Source: Bacteroidales bacterium | Lineage (GTDB): Bacteria > Bacteroidota > Bacteroidia > Bacteroidales > F082 | Direction: 5' to 3' | Assembly: GCA_017428285.1 (NCBI GenBank) | Contig: JAFRRE010000142.1 | Span: forward strand, 1 to 22,105 | Length of the DNA: 22,105 nt | In this document: positions 1 to 6,734 of the stretch, in pieces | Layout of the letters: each line of letters opens with the position of its first letter | Numbering within the stretch: the stretch's first letter is position 1 | Notes under the pieces: generated by a model | Database searches by the model: none | What the model was told of the DNA's origin: nothing | What the model saw: only the letters and a program-made list of their open reading frames with translations | Position numbers and translations under genes: made by a program

Positions 1-260
1 GAGACCAAATCCAAACCGACTACGGTATGACGGAGTATGACGGTGAGTGGTTTGGTGACTTTGAAGCGTTTGAACCCGGATACGGCCTCATGTACTTCTC
101 CAACAGCGATGAGGACAAGACCTTAGTCTTCCAGACGGGAGACGCGAAAACCCGCCGCATTATTGCCAAGCTCATCGAGCTCAAGAATCGCACTAAGAAA
201 ACTGGTGATGGCATGACCAAGTCGGCGCCTACCATCTCCATCAAACAAATCAAGAAATAA
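1..260 (+). CDS. C-terminal end of a surface-type protein (partial)
   Basis: The reading frame is open from base 3 to the TAA at 258-260 and runs off the left edge, so only about 85 C-terminal residues are visible. They include a segment of the type FEPGYGLMYFSNSDEDKTLVF. As I recall it, a (E/L)PGxGxMYxSN...KTLVF motif is common in large secreted or cell-surface proteins of Bacteroidales. The tail after the motif is lysine-rich and ends in IKQIKK. It does not look like a T9SS C-terminal domain, so the protein may be truncated or use another anchoring route. A T9SS cargo gene follows 42 bases later on the same strand, which suggests a shared surface-protein locus. The ATG at 27 is internal to the frame and is not the likely start. 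The specific function is unknown. Confidence 0.6.
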   Translation, partial: DQIQTDYGMTEYDGEWFGDFEAFEPGYGLMYFSNSDEDKTLVFQTGDAKTRRIIAKLIELKNRTKKTGDGMTKSAPTISIKQIKK

Positions 261-302
261 ATTGAATTAAACCAATTAATAAATTAATTAAATTAAAACA
301 AA

Positions 303-1910
303 ATGAAAAAAGTATTAGTTTTCTTGTTGTGTCTGTCAAGCACTATGATGTTTGCACAAACACTTCACTACCAAATCGACAATTCGGGGTGCAAACCTCA
401 GAAAACTACCGTGACTGGAGTGTTTATGGTTGACGGCGTGGAAATCTATAACGGCGAGGGTATGCAAAACCAAGGCGGCCAAAACATCGAAATCGGCGTG
501 TTCGACCAGGATGGCAATTGCCGTGGTACCAAGTTCCCCACATGGAGAGGAACCACCGGCGCTGGTGTAGTATTCAACAAGTACATCTATCAGTTGCAGA
601 TATGGGGAACCGATGGTATGTATTATCCTACTTTCAAGGTGTATGACCATAACAACGACATGGAGTTGGATCTTGTCTTAGACATTGACGAGACCATCGT
701 ATGGACATCCGGTGGCAAATACGGAGGCATCACCCTCGACCAACTGTATGCCATCAACTTCACCCATAACGCAGCAGGAGGCTATGACCTCACCATCACC
801 CCTTACAGCGGTACGAAAGACCACTACTACCTGATCTCCTCCCCCGTTACGGTGAATCCCTCGGCTGTGACGAACATGATTGAACCTTATGCTTACGACC
901 TGTATTACTTCAACCAAGAAGGTGACGGCAATGGCAACCAATGGATCACCTATAAGGATACCGAAGGTGCCACCGATGCTGGTTTCGGTCTTGTTCCAGG
1001 CACGGGCTACCTCTATGCCAACGCTGGTGATGGAGAAATGGAGACCGTCACACTGACCTTCCCTGCTGGTACTGAATACGAAGGCGACGGTCACTTCGAA
1101 CTTGAACTTGCCGAAGGCGACTGGGCTGGATGGAACCTCGTAGGTAACCCCTACCTGGAGACTGCCACCATCGACCATGAGTTGTTCTATGTGATCAACG
1201 AGAACGGCACCGAAATCATGACCGCCGAGGAGAACAGCATCGCCCCCATGCAGGGTGTGTTTGTCATGGCCACGGCAGAAAAGATGGACGTGAACTTCAC
1301 CCCCGCGAATACTGGCTCGAAGACTCCTAAACTGTCACTCAACCTGGTCAGCAACAGCAATGTTATCGACCGCGCCATCGTCAACTTTGGCGAAGGCAGC
1401 CTGCCTAAGTTCCAGATCAACAGGAACAGCACGAAACTGTACATCCCGAGAAACGGTGAAGACTATGCAGTGGTTAACAGCGAAGAGATGGGTGAGATGC
1501 CCGTCAGCTTCAAGGCCCAGAGCAACGGCACCTACAGCCTGAACCTCTCCGCCAAGAACGTCAACTTCAGCTACCTCCACCTCATTGACAACCTCACTGG
1601 TGCCAACCAAGACCTGCTCGTCAACCCGAGCTACAGCTTCGAGGCCCGCACCTCTGACTATGCCAACCGTTTCCGTCTGGTGTTCGCCACCGCCAACGAT
1701 GAAGACAACTTCGCCTTCTTCAGCAACGGTAGCCTGGTCATCAACAACGAAGGCAACGCCACCCTGCAAGTGGTCGACGTCACCGGACGTATCATCAAGT
1801 GCGAAACCATCAATGGCTGCGCCAACGTCAACATCGATGCTGCCTCTGGCGTCTACATGGTCCGCCTCATCAACGGCGACAACGTGAAAGTCCAGAAAGT
1901 CGTGAAATAA
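303..1910 (+). CDS. Secreted T9SS cargo protein with C-terminal sorting domain
   Basis: 535 residues. An N-terminal signal peptide (Lys-Lys, then a hydrophobic stretch ending MMFAQ, cleavage near residue 19) leads into a beta-rich, Asn/Gly/Thr-rich body. Around the middle are YYLISSPV and GWNLVGNPY segments; motifs of this kind recur in Bacteroidales surface proteins. The last ~65 residues have the layout of a type A T9SS sorting domain (TIGR04183-like): a DVTGRII strand, then SGVYMVRLINGD, ending in a basic VQKVVK. By family knowledge it would cross the inner membrane by Sec, pass the outer membrane through the type IX translocon, and be released or anchored on the surface after removal of this domain. 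No catalytic motif was recognised, so its binding or structural role is unknown. The start is preceded by an A/T-rich stretch with no Shine-Dalgarno site, as is usual in this phylum. The next gene follows after 35 bases and is probably co-transcribed. Confidence 0.85.
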   Translation: MKKVLVFLLCLSSTMMFAQTLHYQIDNSGCKPQKTTVTGVFMVDGVEIYNGEGMQNQGGQNIEIGVFDQDGNCRGTKFPTWRGTTGAGVVFNKYIYQLQIWGTDGMYYPTFKVYDHNNDMELDLVLDIDETIVWTSGGKYGGITLDQLYAINFTHNAAGGYDLTITPYSGTKDHYYLISSPVTVNPSAVTNMIEPYAYDLYYFNQEGDGNGNQWITYKDTEGATDAGFGLVPGTGYLYANAGDGEMETVTLTFPAGTEYEGDGHFELELAEGDWAGWNLVGNPYLETATIDHELFYVINENGTEIMTAEENSIAPMQGVFVMATAEKMDVNFTPANTGSKTPKLSLNLVSNSNVIDRAIVNFGEGSLPKFQINRNSTKLYIPRNGEDYAVVNSEEMGEMPVSFKAQSNGTYSLNLSAKNVNFSYLHLIDNLTGANQDLLVNPSYSFEARTSDYANRFRLVFATANDEDNFAFFSNGSLVINNEGNATLQVVDVTGRIIKCETINGCANVNIDAASGVYMVRLINGDNVKVQKVVK

Positions 1911-1945
1911 TCCAATTGTCTAACTTATAAAAACAGAACATAACA

Positions 1946-2206
1946 ATGAAAAAATTAGCATTGACAATCGCAGTCGTCCTCGGCCTCAGCCTGACGACTT
2001 TCGCAAACACCAACGACGGCGGACTGTTCCAACGCGGTGCTTCTGAGCCCACCTATGGCCTCTATGGCGACCGTACTGGCATGCTGCCTGGATTCCCGGA
2101 CCACGGCTTAGATGGCAATCAACCTGCTCCCCTCGGCAGCGGTGTTGCCGTATTGCTTGGCCTTGGTGCAGCTTACTTTGTAGCTAAAAAGCGCAAGGAA
2201 GATTAA
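1946..2206 (+). CDS. Small exported protein with PLGSG / membrane helix / basic tail
   Basis: 86 residues in three parts. Residues 1-20 are a signal peptide ending TTFA. Residues 21-61 are a short Gly/Pro/Asp-rich exported segment (LYGDRTGMLPGFPDHGLDG). From about residue 62 comes PLGSG, a hydrophobic helix (VAVLLGLGAAYFV) and a basic end AKKRKED. This short-motif, helix, positive-cluster order matches the general layout of C-terminal sorting tags such as PEP-CTERM and similar Bacteroidota CTERM tags, which are processed by membrane sortase-like enzymes. I cannot assign it to a named family. It sits 35 bases after the T9SS cargo gene and just before a strong terminator, so it is the last gene of that unit. 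It could also be a simple bitopic membrane protein. The function is unknown. Confidence 0.75.
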   Translation: MKKLALTIAVVLGLSLTTFANTNDGGLFQRGASEPTYGLYGDRTGMLPGFPDHGLDGNQPAPLGSGVAVLLGLGAAYFVAKKRKED

Positions 2207-2244
2207 GCAATTTACCTTTCCTTTTCACATTATTTGACAGGAGG

Positions 2245-2277
2245 CCAGCGGCGCATTGCGCCGCTGGTTTCTTTTTT
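2245..2277 (+). terminator. Rho-independent terminator after the secretion block
   Basis: A perfect 10-bp stem, CCAGCGGCGC at 2245-2254 and GCGCCGCTGG at 2258-2267, has a 3-base loop and is followed by TTTCTTTTTT. It lies 38 bases after the stop codon of the 86-residue protein gene and should end transcription of the unit coming from the left. Confidence 0.9.
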
Positions 2278-2293
2278 GGGGGGTGACGTTTAA

Positions 2294-2399
2294 CGTCATT
2301 GCGAGGAGGCACGACGAAGCAATCCAGAATAAAATCTTTCCAAAACTCATTTTCTGGATTGCTTCTTCCGTCTTCACGGAATGAGGCCTCGCAATGACG
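2294..2399. repeat. Palindromic interspersed repeat (CGTCATTGCGAGG family)
   Basis: The outer arms are cgtcattgcgagg at 2294-2306 and its perfect reverse complement at 2387-2399. The inner arms are gaagcaatccagaa at 2316-2329 and its perfect reverse complement at 2352-2365. A 22-base AT-rich centre separates them. The word order (TCATTGCGAGG ... GAAGCAATCC) is a recurrent extragenic repeat that I recognise from many unrelated bacterial genomes. It fills the gap between two convergent genes, the PLGSG protein and murF-alr, and could also fold in RNA from either strand. No coding function is proposed. Confidence 0.8.
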
Positions 2400-2415
2400 C
2401 AAAGCGTACGTGAAA

Positions 2416-4899
2416 TTACTCCTGGTAATACACCCGCTTCACGCGCTGCGAAACGCGTGTCATGATTTCATAGGGAATGGTTTGGCAGGCACGGGCAATG
2501 TCGTTGATGTCGTGCTCGGCATCGAAGATGACCACCGTGTCGCCCTCAGCAGCCTCCACTTCAGTCAAATCCAACATGCACATGTCCATACAGATGTCGC
2601 CCACAACGGACACCTGTCGGCCGTTCACATAGAACTTGCCGTTGCCGTTGCCCAAGAGGCGCGAGAGGCCGTCGGCATAGCCGATGGGCACAATGCCGAT
2701 GCGCATGTCGTGCTCGGCACGACCATGACGGTTGTAGCCGATGCTGTCGCCCGCAGGAATGCGCTTGATCTGATTAATGGTCGTCTTGAGCGATACCACA
2801 GGCTGCAACATGCCCTTGTCGGCCTCGCAAGTCGACACACCATACAAGCCAATGCCCAAACGCACCATGTCGAACTGGTATTGTGGGAAACGCGAGATGC
2901 CCGCCGTATTGAGGATGTGACGGATAGCCTGCGGGAAAGCCTCCCTGATCATCGCGCTGCCTTCCTCGAAACAATGGATCTGACTCAAGGTGAACGCATC
3001 CTCGGCAGGGTTGTCGGCGGTGGCCAAATGCGAGAACACGCTCTTCACGTGCAGCATTGGGTTGGCCTGGATGCGGCGGATGAGCTCGGGCAATTCCTCC
3101 AAAGAGAAGCCCAAACGATGCATGCCCGTATCGAGCTTGATGTGCACATTCAAGGGATGCGCCTCGGGCAAAGCGAGGTTCTCCATCGCCTTCTCGATGA
3201 ACTCCAAGTTGCGGAAACTGAACACCTCAGGCTCAAGGTGGTATTTGATGATGTTGTCGTAGCTGTTCACCTCGGGACTCATCACCATGATAGGCAGGTT
3301 GATACCCGCACGACGTAACTCCACGCCCTCATCGGCGAAGGCAACCGTCAGATAGTCGACATTATGGAATTGCAACACATTGGACACCTCGAGGTTACCG
3401 CTTCCATAGCCAAAGGCCTTCACCATCACCATCAGTTTGGTCTCAGGTTTGATCTTCGCGCGAAAATGGTTGAGGTTGCCGACCAAATGGTTGAAGTTGA
3501 TTTCCAGCACGGTCTCGTGTGCCTTCTCCTGCAGCTCCATGCCAATCTGCTCGAATTCGAAGGCACGGGCGCCTTTCAGCAGGATAGTCTGGTTGTTGAA
3601 CTTCGAGAAGGGGAAATGCGCCAAAAAGTCGGACACATTGGGATAGAAATAGCGCTCCATGTCGAACTTGTTGGCCTGGCGCGAGATGCCCTCGCCAATG
3701 CCAATCAGCATGTCAACGCCCTTGGCTTTCAATAACTGCGCAATCTCGGCATACAATTCCAACTCATTGCGCCCGCTTTGCAGGATGTCGGACAGAATCA
3801 CGACCTTGCGGTTATGCTGATGCTGCTGCTTCATCACGTCCAAGGCGATGGACAGCGAGTTAACATCGGAGTTGTAGTAGTCGTTGATGATGGTGCAGTT
3901 GTTCATGCCCGCCTTAATTTCCAAACGCATAGCGATGGAAGTCAACGACATAAGCCGACTGGCGATGAGTTCGGGAGCCATCTTCATCAACAGCCCCACA
4001 GCGATGCAATGGATGGCATTCTCGATGGAAGCCGCATCGGCAAAGGGAATCGTGAACGACAACAACGCGCCTTGATAGAGACATTGCACCTGGCTTTGAT
4101 TCTCGCCCACCACGACCTCCTTCACAAAGAGGTCGGCTTCCTCGAACTTGCGGCTCCACGTGAACAGCCTCACCTTGGAAGACATTCCTGAGCGGATCAC
4201 CACCTGCTGAATCTCAGAATAATCCATGCAATACACCAATGACTCGGCCTTGGTGAAGAGGTTCATCTTCTCACCCACCTTCTGGGCATGGTTGATGAAG
4301 TTCTCCTCATGGGCCTGCCCGATGTTGGTGAACACGCCAATAGTCGGGCGAATCACGTCCTGCAAGGCCATCATCTCATCGGGTTCGGAGATGCCCGCCT
4401 CGAAAATGGCCAGTTCGCTGCTTGCGTTCATCTGCCACACCGAGAGCGGCACGCCCACCTGCGAGTTGTAGCTCTTGGGGCTGCGCACGATGCTGTAGTC
4501 GGGGCTAAGCATCTGATAGAGCCATTCCTTGACAATGGTCTTGCCATTGCTGCCCGTGATGCCGATGACGGGGATGCTGAACTGCTGGCGATGGTAGGAT
4601 GCCAGAGCCTGCAAGGCCTTCAGCGTATCGGCCACAACGATGAACGCGGCTTCGGGGCAAGATGCTTCAGGACGTTGTTTCACCACAAAAGCCCTGACAC
4701 CTTTCTCATAAAGCTCCTCGATATACTTATGGCCATCGTTGCGCTGGCTCTTCAAGGCGAAAAACAAGGCCTGACCGGCATCCATCAGATGGCGGCTGTC
4801 GATGAGCAAATCGCTGATTTTGCGCTCGTCTGCCGCTCCGATGAGCTGTCCGTTGACAATTTCCGCAACCTTTTGCAAGGAATAGAACTGGTGCTGCAT
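2416..4899 (-). CDS. murF-alr: Bifunctional MurF ligase / alanine racemase
   Basis: 827 residues from the chosen start. The N-terminal half (about 1-455) is a Mur ligase: ITGSNGKT P-loop at 114-121, then the DYYNSDVNSLS segment near 340-350. It adds D-Ala-D-Ala to the UDP-MurNAc-tripeptide in the cytoplasm. The C-terminal half (about 462-827) is a fold-III alanine racemase: the PLP lysine is Lys494 in MVKAFGYGSG, followed by MHRLGFSLEEL and the PIGYADGLSR segment carrying the catalytic tyrosine. It makes D-Ala from L-Ala. The fusion joins D-Ala supply to its use and is a known Bacteroidota arrangement. The frame is open upstream to 4932, but a TAtcTTTG promoter box at 4920-4927 lies after that ATG, so the ATG at 4897-4899 (MQHQFYSLQKV) is preferred. 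It is divergent from pssA. Both halves look intact. Confidence 0.93.
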   Translation of the reverse strand: MQHQFYSLQKVAEIVNGQLIGAADERKISDLLIDSRHLMDAGQALFFALKSQRNDGHKYIEELYEKGVRAFVVKQRPEASCPEAAFIVVADTLKALQALASYHRQQFSIPVIGITGSNGKTIVKEWLYQMLSPDYSIVRSPKSYNSQVGVPLSVWQMNASSELAIFEAGISEPDEMMALQDVIRPTIGVFTNIGQAHEENFINHAQKVGEKMNLFTKAESLVYCMDYSEIQQVVIRSGMSSKVRLFTWSRKFEEADLFVKEVVVGENQSQVQCLYQGALLSFTIPFADAASIENAIHCIAVGLLMKMAPELIASRLMSLTSIAMRLEIKAGMNNCTIINDYYNSDVNSLSIALDVMKQQHQHNRKVVILSDILQSGRNELELYAEIAQLLKAKGVDMLIGIGEGISRQANKFDMERYFYPNVSDFLAHFPFSKFNNQTILLKGARAFEFEQIGMELQEKAHETVLEINFNHLVGNLNHFRAKIKPETKLMVMVKAFGYGSGNLEVSNVLQFHNVDYLTVAFADEGVELRRAGINLPIMVMSPEVNSYDNIIKYHLEPEVFSFRNLEFIEKAMENLALPEAHPLNVHIKLDTGMHRLGFSLEELPELIRRIQANPMLHVKSVFSHLATADNPAEDAFTLSQIHCFEEGSAMIREAFPQAIRHILNTAGISRFPQYQFDMVRLGIGLYGVSTCEADKGMLQPVVSLKTTINQIKRIPAGDSIGYNRHGRAEHDMRIGIVPIGYADGLSRLLGNGNGKFYVNGRQVSVVGDICMDMCMLDLTEVEAAEGDTVVIFDAEHDINDIARACQTIPYEIMTRVSQRVKRVYYQE

Positions 4900-4919
4900 A
4901 AGTCCATTGAAATTTCCCG

Positions 4920-4927
4920 CAAAGATA
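4920..4927 (-). promoter_or_regulatory. -7 promoter box of murF-alr
   Basis: Read on the minus strand this is TATCTTTG, a full match to the Bacteroidota -7 consensus TAnnTTTG, 20 bases before the chosen murF-alr ATG. The matching -33 region would fall inside the heptamer repeat at 4936-4998. Confidence 0.65.
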
Positions 4928-4935
4928 AACAAAAA

Positions 4936-4998
4936 TGCTGAATGCTGAATGCTGAATTAGGAATGTCATTCAGCATTCCGCATTCCGCATTCCGCATT
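4936..4998. repeat. Heptamer repeat in inverted arrangement
   Basis: Three copies of TGCTGAA (4936-4956), a 12-base spacer, then TTCAGCA (4969-4975) and three copies of TTCCGCA (4976-4996). The second half is the near reverse complement of the first, so the tract can form a hairpin. It lies exactly between the two divergent promoter boxes of murF-alr and pssA. Confidence 0.8.
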
Positions 4999-5009
4999 AA
5001 AAAAAGCGC

Positions 5010-5017
5010 TATCTTTG
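5010..5017 (+). promoter_or_regulatory. -7 promoter box of pssA
   Basis: TATCTTTG, a full match to TAnnTTTG, ends 10 bases before the pssA ATG. With transcription usually starting several bases after this box, the mRNA would have almost no leader. Confidence 0.65.
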
Positions 5018-5027
5018 CAAAAAAAAG

Positions 5028-5741
5028 ATGAAACTAAAGCAACACATCCCCAACGCCATCACCTGCGGCAACCTGGTCTCGGGCTGCCTCTCCATCCTTT
5101 TTGTCGCCAGTGGCATGCCCGTCAAGGCGGCCATCATGCTTTTCGTTGCCGGTCTCTTCGACTTCTTCGACGGCTTTGCAGCGCGCCTGCTCCATGCCCA
5201 TTCGCCCATCGGTGCCGACTTGGACTCGTTGGCCGATGTGGTTTCGTCAGGTGTGGCACCTGGGTTCATCATGTATTGGCTGATGCTCCATGCCTTTGAC
5301 CTTCCTTCCGTTACATGGCTTGGCATCAACGTATTGCCTTGTTTGGCTTTCCTGCTGCCCGTGTTTTCGGCCATACGCTTGGCCAAATTTAACGTCGATG
5401 ACACGCAGAAGACCTCGTTTCGAGGCTTACCCGCTCCTGGCATGGCCATCTTCATCGCTTCACTCCCCTTGGCGCTCGGCCAAGTGGGACACCTTGTCGA
5501 TGGTGCGTTGGGCTATTGGTGCTGCCTTGGCATCACGCTCATCTTCTCATTCATGATGGTGTGTCGTTTGCGTTTCTTTTCATTTAAGATGAAATCCGCG
5601 AAATGGAAAGGCAACGAGGTGCGTTGGATTTTCCTCATTGTCGCCGTGGCTGCGGTGGCCGTCTTCCGCTTAGTGGCCCTGCCTTTCGTGATGGTGTTTT
5701 ATGTTTTGCTGTCGATATTCTTCGCAAAGAAAATGGAGTGA
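5028..5741 (+). CDS. pssA: CDP-diacylglycerol-serine O-phosphatidyltransferase
   Basis: 237 residues, a multi-pass membrane protein. The CDP-alcohol phosphatidyltransferase motif DGxxAR(x8)GxxxDxxxD is complete: Asp48-Gly49, Ala52-Arg53, Gly62, Asp66 and Asp70, with a further Asp at 45. The enzyme transfers phosphatidate from CDP-diacylglycerol to serine at the inner membrane, giving phosphatidylserine, the precursor of phosphatidylethanolamine. The N-terminal PNAITCGNLVSGCLSI is typical of the PssA subgroup and separates it from PgsA-like relatives. Five to six further hydrophobic segments follow. It is divergent from murF-alr, and a promoter box ends 10 bases before the ATG. It is convergent with lptB, with a palindromic element in between. 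The length is normal for the family. Confidence 0.92.
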   Translation: MKLKQHIPNAITCGNLVSGCLSILFVASGMPVKAAIMLFVAGLFDFFDGFAARLLHAHSPIGADLDSLADVVSSGVAPGFIMYWLMLHAFDLPSVTWLGINVLPCLAFLLPVFSAIRLAKFNVDDTQKTSFRGLPAPGMAIFIASLPLALGQVGHLVDGALGYWCCLGITLIFSFMMVCRLRFFSFKMKSAKWKGNEVRWIFLIVAVAAVAVFRLVALPFVMVFYVLLSIFFAKKME

Positions 5742-5746
5742 ATTGG

Positions 5747-5869
5747 GATTCCCTTCAGGAATGGAGTGCAGTCATTAATTAAAAAGCGGCAGCATACAAC
5801 GTAAACGATCCGTAAACGTCACAAGCCGCCGCATGTAACACAAGTGAATTGCCATTCCCGAAGGGAATC
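5747..5869. repeat. Palindromic element, copy A (terminal inverted repeats)
   Basis: The 18-base ends, 5747-5764 and 5852-5869, are inverted repeats matching at 17 of 18 positions, and each end can also fold on itself (right end ATTCCC-GAA-GGGAAT at 5854-5868). Inside are GCGGC (5786-5790) and GCCGC (5825-5829) around two direct copies of CGTAAACG (5800-5807, 5811-5818). A second copy lies in reverse orientation at 15717-15842; the two share GCCGCCGCATG followed closely by ACAAGTGA and TTG. Copy A fills the gap between convergent pssA and lptB and may serve both as a terminator. Confidence 0.85.
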
Positions 5870-5871
5870 TA

Positions 5872-6609
5872 TTACATTTCTTTCTTGTGAAGAATAAAAT
5901 TATGTCCCAAATACACTTCGCGGACATGTTCATCAGCAGCCAACTGCTCGGGTGAGCCCGACATAAGCACCTTGCCGTCGAAAAGCAGATAGGCTCGGTC
6001 GGTGATGGACAGCGTCTCATGCACGTTGTGGTCGGTGATGAGCACACCAATGTTTTTCCGCTTCAATTTGAAGATGATGCGCTGGATATCCTCCACGGCG
6101 ATGGGATCGACGCCCGCGAAAGGCTCATCCAAGAGGATGAAGTTAGGGTCGACGGCCAAAGCACGGGCAATCTCGGTACGGCGACGCTCACCTCCTGAGA
6201 GCTGTATACCCTTACTCTTACGCACATGCTGCAAGCCGAACTCATCGAGCAGACCTTCCAACTTCTCGGCTTGCTGCTGCTTGGTGAGGCCTTTCTTGAA
6301 CTGCATCACAGAGGAGATATTGTCTTCAACGCTCATTTGGCGGAACACCGAGGCTTCCTGCGCCAAATAGCCGATGCCGATTTGGGCACGTCGGTACATG
6401 GGCAGGTCGGAGATATCCTGATTCTCAAGGAAGACCTTGCCGGAATAAGGCTTGATGAGCCCTACCACCATATAGAACGTAGTCGTCTTGCCTGCCCCGT
6501 TGGGGCCCAACAGACCGACAATCTCACCTTGTTCGAGTTCAACATTCACCTTGTTGACCACGGTGCGCTGACCGTATTTCTTGACCAAATCTTCTGTTCT
6601 TAGCTTCAT
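5872..6609 (-). CDS. lptB: LPS export ABC transporter ATPase LptB
   Basis: 245 residues. ABC ATPase motifs are in order: Walker A GPNGAGKT at 35-42, Q-loop Gln84 in YLAQE, signature LSGGE at 137-141, Walker B FILLDE at 157-162, D-loop AGVDP, and switch His194 in ITDHN. SIGYLAQE-type wording, SVFRQMSVEDNI and RRRTEIARALA mark the LptB branch. With LptF and LptG, which are not in this window, it powers extraction of lipopolysaccharide from the inner membrane and its transfer along the Lpt bridge. It lies downstream of kdsD on the same strand, which couples LPS sugar precursor synthesis to LPS export, but a 125-base gap with a repeat element separates them. A weak box TATATTTA (6667-6674, minus strand) could give it its own promoter. 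Confidence 0.94.
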   Translation of the reverse strand: MKLRTEDLVKKYGQRTVVNKVNVELEQGEIVGLLGPNGAGKTTTFYMVVGLIKPYSGKVFLENQDISDLPMYRRAQIGIGYLAQEASVFRQMSVEDNISSVMQFKKGLTKQQQAEKLEGLLDEFGLQHVRKSKGIQLSGGERRRTEIARALAVDPNFILLDEPFAGVDPIAVEDIQRIIFKLKRKNIGVLITDHNVHETLSITDRAYLLFDGKVLMSGSPEQLAADEHVREVYLGHNFILHKKEM

Positions 6610-6638
6610 CTTCAGTTATCAGTTGTTCAGTTTATGCA

Positions 6639-6724
6639 GGTTGCTGAGCCTGTCGAAGCACCGTCCTAAATATAGTCGGCCCTTCGGCCCTTCGAGGGAC
6701 CTCAGGGGCCACAAGCTCAGGGAC
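6639..6724. repeat. TGAGCCTGTCGAAG-type intergenic repeat (copy 1)
   Basis: It contains GGTTGCTGAGCCTGTCGAAG near 6639, then GGCCCTTCGG and CCCTTCGAGGG, and ends in GGCCACAAGCTCAGGGACC (the reverse complement begins GGTCCCTGAGCTTGTGG). The same words return at 12189-12278. I recognise TGAGCCTGTCGAAG as a widespread extragenic repeat. It occupies most of the gap between kdsD and lptB, so it would be transcribed in a kdsD-lptB message and can form hairpins there. Confidence 0.7.
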
Positions 6725-6734
6725 CTTGGCTAAT

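Noticed and set aside
678..1769. Minus-strand frames (166 and 144 residues) opposite the T9SS cargo gene
   Set aside because: Antisense shadows in a gene with GC-biased third positions. The plus-strand frame has a signal peptide and T9SS domain.
2184..2402. 72-residue minus-strand frame beginning MRHCEAS
   Set aside because: It lies almost wholly within the palindromic repeat 2294-2399 and the terminator; its sequence is the chance translation of the repeat.
2410..3318. 302-residue plus-strand frame opposite the racemase domain
   Set aside because: It is the antisense shadow of murF-alr. The minus-strand frame has clear MurF and racemase motifs, while this one has none and is rich in His/Val from codon reversal.
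4288..4941. 217-residue plus-strand frame opposite the MurF domain
   Set aside because: Antisense shadow of the MurF P-loop region, with no motif or independent start signal; it also covers the murF-alr promoter box.
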